This document shows, one piece after another, positions 18,616 through 27,979 of a DNA stretch of 64,000 nt (its first letter is position 1; each line of letters opens with the position of its first letter). This DNA comes from an uncultured SAR86 cluster bacterium (GTDB lineage: Bacteria; Pseudomonadota; Gammaproteobacteria; Magnimaribacterales; D2472): the NCBI GenBank assembly GCA_902560315.1, contig CACELG010000001.1:124001-188000 (forward strand), in the 5' to 3' direction. The translations under genes and the position numbers were made by a program. Under the pieces are notes generated by a model, which saw only the letters and a list, made by a program, of their open reading frames with translations, had not been told where the DNA came from and ran no database searches.

Positions 18616-19614
18616 TCATTTGTATCCAGCTTCTTGAGCTAACAAAACAGCTTTTTTCTGCAAAGAACCTAATTTGCTGACATTTATATTATCTTCATAA
18701 AAGTCTCCCCATACCTGAATAGACTCGTGCGCTTTCGCGCCCATTAGGACTGGGAATTCTTTGTTTGCGAGGGCATAAAGATTTTGAGCTTTTTCAGACG
18801 ACAGATACTCTAATAGTAAAATAGCATTTTCCTTATTTTTTGAAGTTTTAACAATTCCAGCGCCAGATATATTTACATGCACTCCTCTATCATTCTGATT
18901 TGCCCAAAATAGATTCAAATTATTGTATTGGGGATCATCTAACAATCTTGCTAAGTAATATGTATTAACAATAGTAACGCCACACTGTCCACTTGATACT
19001 GCTTTTAGAGCATTTGTATCATTTGAAAAAACTTCTGTTGCTAAATTTGATATCCAACCAGACACAACTTCTTTTGCTTGATCGAAACCATATTCATCAA
19101 TCATGCTTGCTATAAGAGATCTGTTGTAGACTTTCTTTGATGTTCTTAAACAAAGTTTTCCCTTCCACTTAGGATCAGCTAAATCTTCATAGGTAGAAAA
19201 ATCATTTGATATAAATTGATCACTAGAAAATACAATGGTTCTTGCTCTTTTTGAAAGGCCAAACCATTTATTTTCAAGATCTTTTAGATACGAAGGTATA
19301 TTTCTTTCTAATATTTCTGAATCAATTTTGATGAAAATATCTCTTTCTGCTGCTTGCCATAATACACCTGCATCCACAGTCATAAAAATGTCGGCCATTG
19401 AATCGCTTCCCTCAATGTCAATTCGTTCCATGAGCTCTTGAGCGTTTCCCGATAGCAAGTTTACCTTGATGCCTGTATCTTTATAGAAATCTTCTATGAT
19501 TGGTTCTAATAGTTGTGGTTGTCTAGATGTGTATATTGTGAGTTCTTGTATTTCATTTTCAGTAGAGCATGAAACAAGTAAAAGCACAGAAAGTAATATC
19601 GAAATTTTCTTCAT
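18616..19614 (-). CDS. Iron(III) ABC transporter substrate-binding lipoprotein (FutA/FbpA-like)
   Basis: A periplasmic ferric iron-binding protein of the transferrin-like FbpA/FutA family. The N-terminal lipoprotein signal is ISILLSVLLLVSC. The mature protein begins with LTIYTSRQPQLLEPI, and the iron-ligand tyrosine pair is in NTYYLARLL. I place the start at the ATG at 19614, preceded by GAGG six bases away. An upstream in-frame ATG at 19626 overlaps that Shine-Dalgarno sequence and is less likely. No permease or ATPase gene is adjacent. Confidence 0.9.
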   Translation of the reverse strand: MKKISILLSVLLLVSCSTENEIQELTIYTSRQPQLLEPIIEDFYKDTGIKVNLLSGNAQELMERIDIEGSDSMADIFMTVDAGVLWQAAERDIFIKIDSEILERNIPSYLKDLENKWFGLSKRARTIVFSSDQFISNDFSTYEDLADPKWKGKLCLRTSKKVYNRSLIASMIDEYGFDQAKEVVSGWISNLATEVFSNDTNALKAVSSGQCGVTIVNTYYLARLLDDPQYNNLNLFWANQNDRGVHVNISGAGIVKTSKNKENAILLLEYLSSEKAQNLYALANKEFPVLMGAKAHESIQVWGDFYEDNINVSKLGSLQKKAVLLAQEAGYK

Positions 19615-19660
19615 TTTATACCTCATTTAATTTGAGTTACTTTTAGGTGTGCTAAATAAA

Positions 19661-20818
19661 TTATATCTTATTCTTTCCAGCAGCATGATTAATAAAAAAC
19701 TTTTTTAAGAACTGTGTTTTATTTACTCCAGACAATCCAAAATTTCTTAATAGCTTTATATACAAATTTTTTGAACCAAAAAGATTTACAAAAAAATCCA
19801 TAGATTTGAGCATAAGGAGATTCATATTTTTTCTCCTAATTTCATATCTTTTAAGCGTTAAAGCTTGATCAATGTGAATAGATTTTTCATATGAATTTAT
19901 AATTTCCTCACATAAAGCATCTGCATCTGCTAATCCTAAATTTATACCCTGTCCTGCTAATGGATGAATAGAATGAGCTGCATCACCAACAAGGACAACA
20001 TGTCCAGAAATATAGTTTTCAAAATGATGACTAAATAACTTAAAGGTTAATATGGATGAATTAACCTTAATTCTTGTTGAAAGCTTTTGTTCGAAATAAG
20101 AAATATTATTTTTAACATAATCTTTAATATCAATATCATGAAAATTTTCATTATCAACAGACCAAACAATTGTATGTGTAGATTTATTATGATTTTTAGG
20201 TAATGGCATAATTGCAAATATTCCTTTATCTGAAAATATTTGATGAGCTAAATGTAAATCTTTGGTTGCACAGCTTGCTGTAAATGTAATCGCTGTTTGA
20301 TTATAGCTAGATTTTTTTTCATTTAATTTAGCTATCTTAGCAACATTTGAATTTCTTCCATCGCAACCCGCAACAAATTTTGTTTTGATTTTATCTTTAC
20401 TTGAAAGTTTTAATTCTGAACAGTTGTTTTCATTATCTTGAATAATCTCTTCAATTTGATTTTCAAAAAAAACTTGGTGACTCCCTTGATCTTGTAGCTT
20501 TTTTTGAAGGTCATTAAAAAAAACTACATATGAAAGATTTTCTTCATTAATTTCTTTTGAAGAGAAGTGAATGCTGCCAGATCCATCACCATCAAATACG
20601 CTTATTTCTTTTATTGGAGCATAGGGTACATTTATGCCGACATCATCTAAAAGTTTTTTTGAGAATGAGTTAAGAGTTAATGTCCTTATGTTTTCGTTTG
20701 TAACGTTTTTATTTTTTGACTTCTCAACTATTACTGACTCTATATTATTTTTACTAAGCCTGGTTGAAATATAATTTCCAATTATTCCACCACCAGATAC
20801 GGTAACAACAGGATTCAC
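19661..20818 (-). CDS. FAD-dependent ubiquinone biosynthesis monooxygenase (UbiH/UbiI/UbiF family)
   Basis: A 385-residue flavoprotein hydroxylase expected to hydroxylate the ubiquinone precursor ring. The N-terminal dinucleotide-binding motif is VSGGGIIGNYIS. The second FAD motif is VLVGDAAHSIHPLAGQGINLGLADADAL, the UbiH/COQ6 signature (written here as two adjoining parts: GDAAHSIHPLAGQG and INLGLADADAL). The start is GTG. It follows pepP by four bases. E. coli has ubiH and ubiI in tandem here; only one copy is present, so it may cover more than one ring position. Confidence 0.87.
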   Translation of the reverse strand: MNPVVTVSGGGIIGNYISTRLSKNNIESVIVEKSKNKNVTNENIRTLTLNSFSKKLLDDVGINVPYAPIKEISVFDGDGSGSIHFSSKEINEENLSYVVFFNDLQKKLQDQGSHQVFFENQIEEIIQDNENNCSELKLSSKDKIKTKFVAGCDGRNSNVAKIAKLNEKKSSYNQTAITFTASCATKDLHLAHQIFSDKGIFAIMPLPKNHNKSTHTIVWSVDNENFHDIDIKDYVKNNISYFEQKLSTRIKVNSSILTFKLFSHHFENYISGHVVLVGDAAHSIHPLAGQGINLGLADADALCEEIINSYEKSIHIDQALTLKRYEIRRKNMNLLMLKSMDFFVNLFGSKNLYIKLLRNFGLSGVNKTQFLKKFFINHAAGKNKI

Positions 20819-20822
20819 AATA

Positions 20823-22118
20823 CTAAGACATTAATGATTCTATCTCAGCAGGATCAGATGGAACTTTCTTGGTTAAATTTTCATTTCCATTTTTAGTAAC
20901 AAGAATGTCATCCTCAATTCTTATTCCAATTCCTTTCCATTTATCATCCACATCCAGAGAGCTGCTTATATATATTCCTGGTTCGATAGTAGTAATCATT
21001 CCTGGTTTGAATTTCATATAATTTTCTCCCTCCATATAGTCACCTGCATCATGAACATCAAGACCAAGCCAGTGTCCTATCTTATGCATATAAAAATCTT
21101 TAAAGGCGCCTTTTTTATGAAGTTCGTCTGGATCTCCATCAAGCAAGCCTAAACTAACCAAACCTTTAGTAATTACTTTTTCAGATATTTCTTGAGGTTT
21201 CATAATATCATTACCAGGTTTTACATTATCTATTGCAGCATTCATGGCCTCTAGTACAATTTCGTAAATTTTTAACTGCTCTTTAGAAAATTTTCCATTT
21301 ATTGGAAATGTTCTTGTTATATCTGATGCATACATCTCATACTCGCATCCAGCATCAACTAAAAGCAAGTCTGATTTTTTTAGTTTTTGATTATTTTCAA
21401 CATAATGAAGAGTGCAGGCGTTTTCCCCTCCAGCAACTATTGGAGTGTAAGCCTGAAATCGCCCTCCTCTTTTTGAAAATTCGTTTATATATAAACCTTC
21501 AATATCTTGTTCTGAGCTAACATCTTTTACATTTTTCATAGCTTCAATATGTGCCTCAGCAGAAATATTGCATGCTTTTCTTATTAAGTTGATTTCATGT
21601 TCATCCTTAATAAGTCTTGCATTGCCAATCAATGATGATGCATCAATTATATTTATGGACTTACTGTGTCTATCCTTTGAACTTGCATTGGTTGACCAAT
21701 CAATCACCTTCTGATCAAACCCTGATTTTTTTCCAATAGCATAGAGGACTTGACTAGATCCACTTAGAATATCTGGCATCATTGTGTCAATCTGGGTATT
21801 GTCATACGCCTTATCAAATAAAAATTCATCGACTGCTCCAATAGGCCCAGCTCTATTTCCATCCCATATCTCTTTAAGCTTATCTTTTGGTTGAACAAAA
21901 ACTATTGAGCTTATGCCTTCTTTGTTATTAACAATAGCAATAAGAGAGGCAGGTTCAGAAAATCCAGAGAAGTAATAGAAGCTACTATCTTGTCTAAAAG
22001 CATAGGCTGAGTCTGCATTTCTATATTGCATATCGGCGCCAGGAATCAATAAAACAGAATTCTCTGGGAGTGATTTTTCTAAATTATTCCTTCTATTTTT
22101 ATATATAGTATTGTCCAT
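20823..22118 (-). CDS. pepP: Xaa-Pro aminopeptidase
   Basis: A dinuclear metal aminopeptidase that removes N-terminal residues preceding proline. The 431 residues match PepP. The AMP_N domain at the N-terminus (SVLLIPGADMQYRNAD) is followed by the pita-bread catalytic domain. Its metal ligands lie in LLVDAGCEYEMYASDITRTF, GHWLGLDVHD, TIEPGIYI and IRIEDDILVT. It is divergent from the zapA cluster, as in other gammaproteobacteria. Confidence 0.95.
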   Translation of the reverse strand: MDNTIYKNRRNNLEKSLPENSVLLIPGADMQYRNADSAYAFRQDSSFYYFSGFSEPASLIAIVNNKEGISSIVFVQPKDKLKEIWDGNRAGPIGAVDEFLFDKAYDNTQIDTMMPDILSGSSQVLYAIGKKSGFDQKVIDWSTNASSKDRHSKSINIIDASSLIGNARLIKDEHEINLIRKACNISAEAHIEAMKNVKDVSSEQDIEGLYINEFSKRGGRFQAYTPIVAGGENACTLHYVENNQKLKKSDLLLVDAGCEYEMYASDITRTFPINGKFSKEQLKIYEIVLEAMNAAIDNVKPGNDIMKPQEISEKVITKGLVSLGLLDGDPDELHKKGAFKDFYMHKIGHWLGLDVHDAGDYMEGENYMKFKPGMITTIEPGIYISSSLDVDDKWKGIGIRIEDDILVTKNGNENLTKKVPSDPAEIESLMS

Positions 22119-22180
22119 GAGGTTATTTTACTCATTTAAACAAACTTTCCAATTCATTAAAGTAGAATTAAACTATTCGA

Positions 22181-22372
22181 ATGCCTAAAAATAGTGAATT
22201 AAGTTCAAAAGACCTAGAAAAGAAATTAGATTTACTAATAAAAAGATTTGAAGAACAAAAAGGTATTATTAACTCATATATAAAAAGAGAAAGGGATTGG
22301 AAAAAAGATAAAGTTTTGCATAAAAAAGAACTATCTCAACTTGAAAGAAATTTAAATAAGGACAAAAAATGA
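22181..22372 (+). CDS. Small coiled-coil protein upstream of zapA (TIGR02449-like)
   Basis: A 63-residue, highly charged, cysteine-free protein predicted to be almost entirely coiled coil (LEKKLDLLIKRFEEQ, HKKELSQLERNL). Gammaproteobacteria often carry a short ZapB-like or TIGR02449-type coiled-coil gene directly before zapA, and the ATGA overlap with zapA supports a cell-division partner role. Family membership is inferred from size, position and coiled-coil character rather than a diagnostic motif. Confidence 0.7.
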   Translation: MPKNSELSSKDLEKKLDLLIKRFEEQKGIINSYIKRERDWKKDKVLHKKELSQLERNLNKDKK

Positions 22373-22638
22373 GTAAAGTTGACACTGTATCACTAAGAAT
22401 TTTTGGAAGAGATCTTACTATTGCATGCCCTCCTAAAGAAAAGAAAAACCTAATTAAAGCCGCCAATCTTTTAAACGAAGAGCTTGATAATATAGATGAT
22501 AAGAATAATGCCTTAGTTATTGCAGGTCTCACATTAGCGAACAAGTTTTTGACAAGTGGCTCTGAAAATAAAAATAACAATTCTGATATAGACTTTATAA
22601 AACTGATTAAAAAAATTGATCAAGCTCTTGAAAAATAG
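22369..22638 (+). CDS. zapA: Cell division protein ZapA
   Basis: An 89-residue FtsZ-ring stabiliser. The N-terminal domain has VSLRIFGRDLTIACPPKEK followed by a KAANLLNEELD helix. The middle VIAGLTLANKFL matches the conserved ALNI/TLANELL-type helix, and a short coiled-coil tail follows. It overlaps the upstream coiled-coil gene by 4 bases and lies directly before 6S RNA, as in E. coli. Confidence 0.92.
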   Translation: MSKVDTVSLRIFGRDLTIACPPKEKKNLIKAANLLNEELDNIDDKNNALVIAGLTLANKFLTSGSENKNNNSDIDFIKLIKKIDQALEK

Positions 22639-22640
22639 TC

Positions 22641-22669
22641 TTTAACTTAAATAACAACTCAACTATACT
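22641..22669 (+). promoter_or_regulatory. Putative sigma-70 promoter of 6S RNA
   Basis: A -10 box TATACT lies at 22664-22669 and a weaker -35 box TTTAAC at 22641-22646, with 17-base spacing. It places transcription start near 22676, exactly where the 5' arm of the 6S terminal stem begins. The promoter starts immediately after the zapA stop. Confidence 0.55.
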
Positions 22670-22675
22670 TTAAAA

Positions 22676-22847
22676 ACATTCTGGTTCATTTGCTAATGTG
22701 TTAATAAATTTGAACCGATACTATTAAATAGGTGATATTCCACTGTCATTGTTGAGCAATACCACATAGGGAAGCCTGATCTGACAAGATATTCACCACC
22801 TGAACTTTCGGTTCAGGTATAACACATGGCGGTGATCTGGATTGTTA
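22676..22847 (+). ncRNA. ssrS: 6S RNA
   Basis: 6S RNA mimics an open promoter and sequesters sigma-70 RNA polymerase. The gene sits between zapA and fau, its standard gammaproteobacterial location. Segments shared with E. coli 6S include ATACCACA, GAAGCCT, ATTCACC and the hairpin ACCTGAAC-TTTCG-GTTCAGGT at 22798-22818. The terminal stem can be drawn: 22676-22690 pairs with 22831-22845 in 13 of 15 positions, counting G-U pairs. The length of about 172 nt is close to the 184 nt of E. coli. Exact ends are inferred. Confidence 0.9.
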
Positions 22848-22862
22848 GCCTCTGCAAAAATT

Positions 22863-23432
22863 ATGGTGAAAAATAATATTAGAAAATCACTTCTTGAGCA
22901 GGGGCAGCTTTTATCAGATAAATTTATAATTGATGCGAATAATGAAATCCAATCTACTGCAATCAATAAAATTAATTTAAAAGATTCTTTAAATAACTTG
23001 CTTTACTTTCCGTTTAGAAAAGAAGTTACATTAGAAGTTGTAACTGAAGAACTAAAAAAATATTCTCAAAATATATATATGCCAAGGATTATTTCTGAAA
23101 CCAAAATCAAATTTAATCTTTTAGATAGCAAAAGTCTGATTCATAAAAATAAGTATGGAATACATGAAATTATAAATGAGAATTATCTCGACCCAGTTTT
23201 TTTTAACACAATGTTCGTTCCATTTGTTGGTGTTGATATAAAAGGATATAGACTCGGCTATGGAGGTGGTTATTTTGATAGAGCATTAGAAAAAATAACT
23301 AAATCAATTGATAAACCTCTCTTAGTTGGTCTTGGTTATAACTATCAAATAATTGATGAAGATTTTGGTGAGAAACATGATATTAAATACGATATCGTGA
23401 TTACAGAAACAGATATACTTTCATTTAGCTGA
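22863..23432 (+). CDS. fau: 5-formyltetrahydrofolate cyclo-ligase
   Basis: An ATP-dependent enzyme that converts 5-formyl-THF to 5,10-methenyl-THF (also called YgfA). The signature GYRLGYGGGYFDRAL is present, as is the C-terminal VGLGYNYQ. I choose the ATG at 22863, which gives 189 residues with basic KNNIRKSLL at the front. An upstream in-frame TTG at 22842 would lie inside the 6S terminal stem. The gene is immediately downstream of 6S RNA and may be transcribed by readthrough from it, as known in E. coli. Confidence 0.93.
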   Translation: MVKNNIRKSLLEQGQLLSDKFIIDANNEIQSTAINKINLKDSLNNLLYFPFRKEVTLEVVTEELKKYSQNIYMPRIISETKIKFNLLDSKSLIHKNKYGIHEIINENYLDPVFFNTMFVPFVGVDIKGYRLGYGGGYFDRALEKITKSIDKPLLVGLGYNYQIIDEDFGEKHDIKYDIVITETDILSFS

Positions 23433-23452
23433 AATATAGAATGTGACCTTTA

Positions 23453-25738
23453 ATGATGAATAAAATCTTTAAAATTCTAATAAGCTTTTCTGCTCAAACT
23501 ATTTTAGCTGGATCAATAATGCTTGACGGTAATTTAGATGAGATAGAGTGGGACAGTGCATACGAAATAAATGATTATTTTGAAATATCTCCATACACCT
23601 TAAAACCTGCTGAGGTAAAAACCGTAACTAAAGTATTTTCAAATGAGGATGGAATATATATTGGTTTCACAAACTTTCAAGAAAATTCATCAATGTTGTC
23701 TAATAAGTCTTTAAGAGATGAAATGGGTGTTATAGCTGAACAAAATGGGGTTGCCATCGATTTTGATAGCGATGGGTCAAAAGCCTATATGTTTATGGTG
23801 ACACTCGCCAATATCAAGAAAGATGGCATCAGACCATTGGGTGGGTGGCCGGAGATGGATTGGGATGGGGATTGGGAAGCTGAAACAAGAAAACATAATG
23901 GTTATTGGGTATCAGAATTCTATATTCCTTGGAATGTAGTACTAATGAAAAAAGTTGAAGGAAATAAAAGAAGAATAAATTTAACAACATTCAGATATTT
24001 AGGTGAAAAACAGATCTGGTTAAATGATAATAAGACTAGTGGATACAGAGTAAATTTCTTATCAAGTTTGAGGACGCTTGATGTAGATAATTATTCAAAA
24101 GGTAAGACTAACTTCTTCCCATTCATTTCAAAAACATATAATTCAGTATCTGGTTTTAATGAAAATAAAGTTGGTGCAGAAATCTTTATAAATACAGGAA
24201 CTGGTAAGCAAATTAATCTAACGGTTAATCCAGATTTTGGACAAGCTGAAAGTGATGAAGTAATTGTAAACTTTTCTGCGCAAGAAACCTTTTATTCTGA
24301 AAAAAGAGCCTTCTTCAATGAAAATCAGTCTTTGTTTGATTTATCTCATTACGATAGATACAGAATAATTAATACCAGAAGAATTGGTGCAAAAAGTAAC
24401 TATGAGTGTTCATCTTCTTTGAATGAGAATGATTGTATTGATTCAAAGAAGAACTATACCGATATTGATTATGCGATGAGATATACACAAAAGAACGATG
24501 ATTTAGATTTAGGTATCTTTATTGCTCAAGAATCAGATGAAAGATACACAAAAGGAAAAGATTTTTATGCTCTTAGAACTAAGAAAAAGATCGATACTAG
24601 AACAATTGGGTATTTCTTAACCCATGTTGTAGATAATTTTTCTGATGAAAAAGCCAGTGTGAATGTTGTTGATTTTACAAATGTAAAATCAAGGAAAATA
24701 ACCTTGTATCACGATATTATCTCTTCTAAAAAAGAAGATGAGGCAGGTTTTGGATTCCGATCACAGTTTAATTACAAGCCAACAGACTTGAGCAGAAGAT
24801 CTGGAAGTATCTTATATTTTGATGATAGTCTAATGCTTAATGATTTTGGTTATTTAAAAAGAAATGATTGGTTTCATTTGGGGGCCGGAACAGATATTTC
24901 TAAAATAAACTTTAAAGATGATAGTCAAATTAAAGAGTTTAAATTTGGAATAGATCTTAATTATGATTCTGATACTTCAGGAAATTCCAATCCAATAAAA
25001 ATTGGTCAAAAAAATGAGTTCACATTTTTAGACTCGTCTGAATTTCAATTTACTTGGGATCTTAAAACTTCTGGAAAAGATACTACTATTACAAGAAAAA
25101 ATATTGATTACCCATTTGTTAAAACAAAAGGTAGTTTGAGCTTTAATTTAGATTATGAGTCGCCAAGCTATGGATTCTGGGAATACGATTGGAGAATTGG
25201 ATACGAGAATGCTGAAAAATATAATTCATTTAATTCAGAAGGTTATGAAAGAAGATTTGCAAAAATAGCAGGCTCACTCTACCCCACAGATAATTTCAAA
25301 TTAGGGTATTCATTTAGAGTAAGGGAAGAAGATGAATGGCTAAATTGGTTAAAAGATAATGAACTAGCAACATATGATCTTACCCAAAAGATTTTTTCGA
25401 TTAACATGAATTGGTATAAAGGAATAAAACATGAAATAAGATTGAAAAGTCAATTTGTTGCATTGGAAGCCTTAAATCCTAGAAGTCTAATTGTTGATAA
25501 TGAAGGATATCTATTAAGTCACAATGCAGACGTAAAAGCATTTTCTGAAGGCATAACATCATTTCAAATAAGATATAAATATGAAATTGCACCCCTATCA
25601 TACATATATTTAGTATATACAAAGGGTGGCAACGTATATGATGATGAAAATAATAAAGATACATCAGAAATCTTCAAAGATCCGTGGGATAACCCAGACA
25701 ACGAGATATTCTCTATTAAATTTAGATTGAAATATTAA
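23453..25738 (+). CDS. Exported CBM9-like/DUF5916-type protein, putative outer-membrane beta-barrel
   Basis: A 761-residue protein with an N-terminal signal peptide (KIFKILISFSAQTILAGS). A domain resembling carbohydrate-binding family 9 follows: LDGNLDEIEWDSA, VFSNEDGIYIGF and WVSEFYIPWNVV. The remainder shows alternating aromatic/polar strands and ends in an aromatic-rich strand, FSIKFRLKY, typical of outer-membrane barrels. This architecture matches what is usually annotated DUF5916. Function is unknown; surface binding or uptake of an oligomer is a guess. It stands alone between fau and convergent ilvA. Confidence 0.72.
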   Translation: MMNKIFKILISFSAQTILAGSIMLDGNLDEIEWDSAYEINDYFEISPYTLKPAEVKTVTKVFSNEDGIYIGFTNFQENSSMLSNKSLRDEMGVIAEQNGVAIDFDSDGSKAYMFMVTLANIKKDGIRPLGGWPEMDWDGDWEAETRKHNGYWVSEFYIPWNVVLMKKVEGNKRRINLTTFRYLGEKQIWLNDNKTSGYRVNFLSSLRTLDVDNYSKGKTNFFPFISKTYNSVSGFNENKVGAEIFINTGTGKQINLTVNPDFGQAESDEVIVNFSAQETFYSEKRAFFNENQSLFDLSHYDRYRIINTRRIGAKSNYECSSSLNENDCIDSKKNYTDIDYAMRYTQKNDDLDLGIFIAQESDERYTKGKDFYALRTKKKIDTRTIGYFLTHVVDNFSDEKASVNVVDFTNVKSRKITLYHDIISSKKEDEAGFGFRSQFNYKPTDLSRRSGSILYFDDSLMLNDFGYLKRNDWFHLGAGTDISKINFKDDSQIKEFKFGIDLNYDSDTSGNSNPIKIGQKNEFTFLDSSEFQFTWDLKTSGKDTTITRKNIDYPFVKTKGSLSFNLDYESPSYGFWEYDWRIGYENAEKYNSFNSEGYERRFAKIAGSLYPTDNFKLGYSFRVREEDEWLNWLKDNELATYDLTQKIFSINMNWYKGIKHEIRLKSQFVALEALNPRSLIVDNEGYLLSHNADVKAFSEGITSFQIRYKYEIAPLSYIYLVYTKGGNVYDDENNKDTSEIFKDPWDNPDNEIFSIKFRLKY

Positions 25739-25744
25739 ATATAG

Positions 25745-27295
25745 CTACTTTAGAAAATCTAAATATGCTCTATTATTGCTTACTTCATTAAATAGAGCGC
25801 CGCATTTATTTATATGCTTAAAAAGTGATGCTTTATTCTTACTTGGGTCTTCAATGCCAATAAGAATATTTCCATATGCTGATCCTATATTTCTATAGTG
25901 AAATAATGAAATGTTCCATCTATTTCCAAAATTTTCTAAGAATTCTAACAATGCGCCTGGTTTTTCAGGAAACTCACCATTAAAAATCCTTTCTATATTA
26001 TTTGTTTTGTTTGATACATTGCCCCTGCCACCAACCATATGCCTCAAATGATCATTTGAAATCTCATTAGAAGTATAATCGTCAAACTTGTACTTAAGTT
26101 TTTTAAGTTTTTGTTTTAATTTTAAAAAACTATCTTCTGATGTTGTTCTTATTCCTACCAATACATAAGCATTATCATCATTAGATTTCCTATAGTTAAA
26201 TTCAGTTACTGAGAGCTTTCCAAATACTTTAGCCAATTTCAAAAAACTTCCAGGTTTTTCAGGAATTTTTATACTAAGTATTTTTTCACGGTTCTCACCA
26301 ATCTCAGATCTTTCTACAATGAATCCAAGTTTTTGGAAATTTATATTTGCACCTGAGCTAATGGCAAGTAAATTTTTATTCTTCATTCTCTTAGAGTAAA
26401 TTTTTAAGCCTGCTAAGGCGACTGCTCCTGATGGCTCAGAAAGAACTCTAGTATCTTCAAAGATATCTTTCACAGCTGCACAAACCTCGTCGATGTTTAC
26501 GGTTACTACCTCATCAACACATTCTTTGATTACATCAAGATTATTTTTACCTACTTGAGAAACCGCAACACCATCTGCAAATAAACCTACTTTTTTTAAT
26601 ATAACTCTTTTATTTGATTTAAGTGCTTCTGTTAAGCATGCTGAATCATTGACTTCTACTCCAACAATTTTTATTTTCTTATTATGCTGTCTGATCCATG
26701 CTGAAATACCTGCAAGAAGTCCCCCGCCTCCCACTGGAACAAATATTGCATTGTAATCAATACCATCTTCTAAAATTTCTCTTCCAACCGTTCCTTGCCC
26801 AGCAATTGTATATTGATCATCAAAAGGATGAACGAATGTATATTTAAATTTTTTTGAAATTTCTGCAGCTTTAACAAGAGCCTCAGCAAGATTTTCTCCA
26901 TATAATGTTACTTTTGCTCCAAGTCTTTTTACAGCATTTAATTTATTTTCTGGTGCAGTGACTGGCATTACAATGTTGCATTTTAGTTTTAATTTTTTAC
27001 ATGCCAGTGCTACGCCTTGCGCATGATTACCAGCTGAGGCTGCAATAATACCAAGAGCTTTTTTCTTTTCAGATAAATTAACTATTTTGTTATAAGCCCC
27101 CCTATTTTTAAATGAGAATATAGGTTGTAAATCTTCTCTTTTAAGAAAAATATTATTATTTTCTTTTATAGATAAATTTATGGCATGAGTAGTTGGTGAA
27201 TCAATTGCAACATCATAGACTGATGCTCTATCAATTAATTTTAAGTACTTTTTAGAATACTTAAACTTTCCAGTCTTATTTATTTTTAATCTCAA
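25745..27295 (-). CDS. ilvA: Threonine ammonia-lyase, biosynthetic
   Basis: A PLP enzyme that deaminates threonine to 2-oxobutanoate, the first step of isoleucine synthesis. The PLP lysine is K63 in [10 protein letters not shown]. The phosphate-binding loop is [11 protein letters not shown]. The C-terminal third carries two ACT-like regulatory domains (each with an EKPG motif: [12 protein letters not shown] and [12 protein letters not shown]), so feedback inhibition by isoleucine is likely. At 516 residues it is the long, regulated form. Divergent from rpiA. Confidence 0.95.
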   Translation of the reverse strand: MRLKINKTGKFKYSKKYLKLIDRASVYDVAIDSPTTHAINLSIKENNNIFLKREDLQPIFSFKNRGAYNKIVNLSEKKKALGIIAASAGNHAQGVALACKKLKLKCNIVMPVTAPENKLNAVKRLGAKVTLYGENLAEALVKAAEISKKFKYTFVHPFDDQYTIAGQGTVGREILEDGIDYNAIFVPVGGGGLLAGISAWIRQHNKKIKIVGVEVNDSACLTEALKSNKRVILKKVGLFADGVAVSQVGKNNLDVIKECVDEVVTVNIDEVCAAVKDIFEDTRVLSEPSGAVALAGLKIYSKRMKNKNLLAISSGANINFQKLGFIVERSEIGENREKILSIKIPEKPGSFLKLAKVFGKLSVTEFNYRKSNDDNAYVLVGIRTTSEDSFLKLKQKLKKLKYKFDDYTSNEISNDHLRHMVGGRGNVSNKTNNIERIFNGEFPEKPGALLEFLENFGNRWNISLFHYRNIGSAYGNILIGIEDPSKNKASLFKHINKCGALFNEVSNNRAYLDFLK

Positions 27296-27334
27296 TTTAA
27301 ATCACATGTAATAATTTTCTTGTATTATAACTGT

Positions 27335-27973
27335 ATGAGCGCCTCAAAGATAAGTGTTGCAAAAAAAGCAATAAGCCATATTGAAAAAAAACTGACTAGT
27401 GAAGTTGTTCTGGGAATTGGTACAGGATCTACTGTAAATTTTTTTATTGAAGAATTAGGAAAGTTTACAAGTCATTTCCGAGGTGCTGTCTCAAGCTCTG
27501 AAGCATCAACTCAACTTTTAAAAGCCAAAAATATTGAGGTATTTAGTCTCAATGATGTTAATGAAATAGAATTTTATATAGATGGTGCTGATGAAGTGTC
27601 GCCTGATAACTTCTTAATTAAAGGGGGTGGAGGTGCACATACAAGAGAAAAAATTGTAGCTGCAGCAGCAAAAGAATTTATATGTATTGTTGATGATTCT
27701 AAATTAGTTGAAGTTCTTGGATCCTTCCCTCTTCCAGTAGAGGTAATTCCAGAAAGTAGAAGCATGGTATCAAGAAAAATAGTTGCAATCGGAGGTAGGC
27801 CAGTTTACCGATCAGGATTTGTAACTGATCAAGGCAACCAGATATTAGATATACATGATATAAGAATTAACAATCCTGAAGAAATGGAAATACTTCTAAA
27901 TAATATTCCTGGTGTTGTTGATAATGGAATATTTGCATTTGATAAACCAGAAATTGTTTTAGTTGGAGACTAA
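27335..27973 (+). CDS. rpiA: Ribose-5-phosphate isomerase A
   Basis: Interconverts ribose-5-P and ribulose-5-P in the pentose phosphate pathway. Family motifs are [20 protein letters not shown] and [15 protein letters not shown] choose the ATG at 27335 (MSASKIS), giving 212 residues; an in-frame TTG at 27320 falls in promoter-like sequence. The ilvA-rpiA divergent pair is known from E. coli-related genomes. Confidence 0.95.
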   Translation: MSASKISVAKKAISHIEKKLTSEVVLGIGTGSTVNFFIEELGKFTSHFRGAVSSSEASTQLLKAKNIEVFSLNDVNEIEFYIDGADEVSPDNFLIKGGGGAHTREKIVAAAAKEFICIVDDSKLVEVLGSFPLPVEVIPESRSMVSRKIVAIGGRPVYRSGFVTDQGNQILDIHDIRINNPEEMEILLNNIPGVVDNGIFAFDKPEIVLVGD

Positions 27974-27979
27974 AAATAT

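Noticed and set aside
22842-22862. Upstream TTG start for fau.
   Set aside because: Falls within the 3' arm of the 6S terminal stem; the ATG at 22863 fits better.
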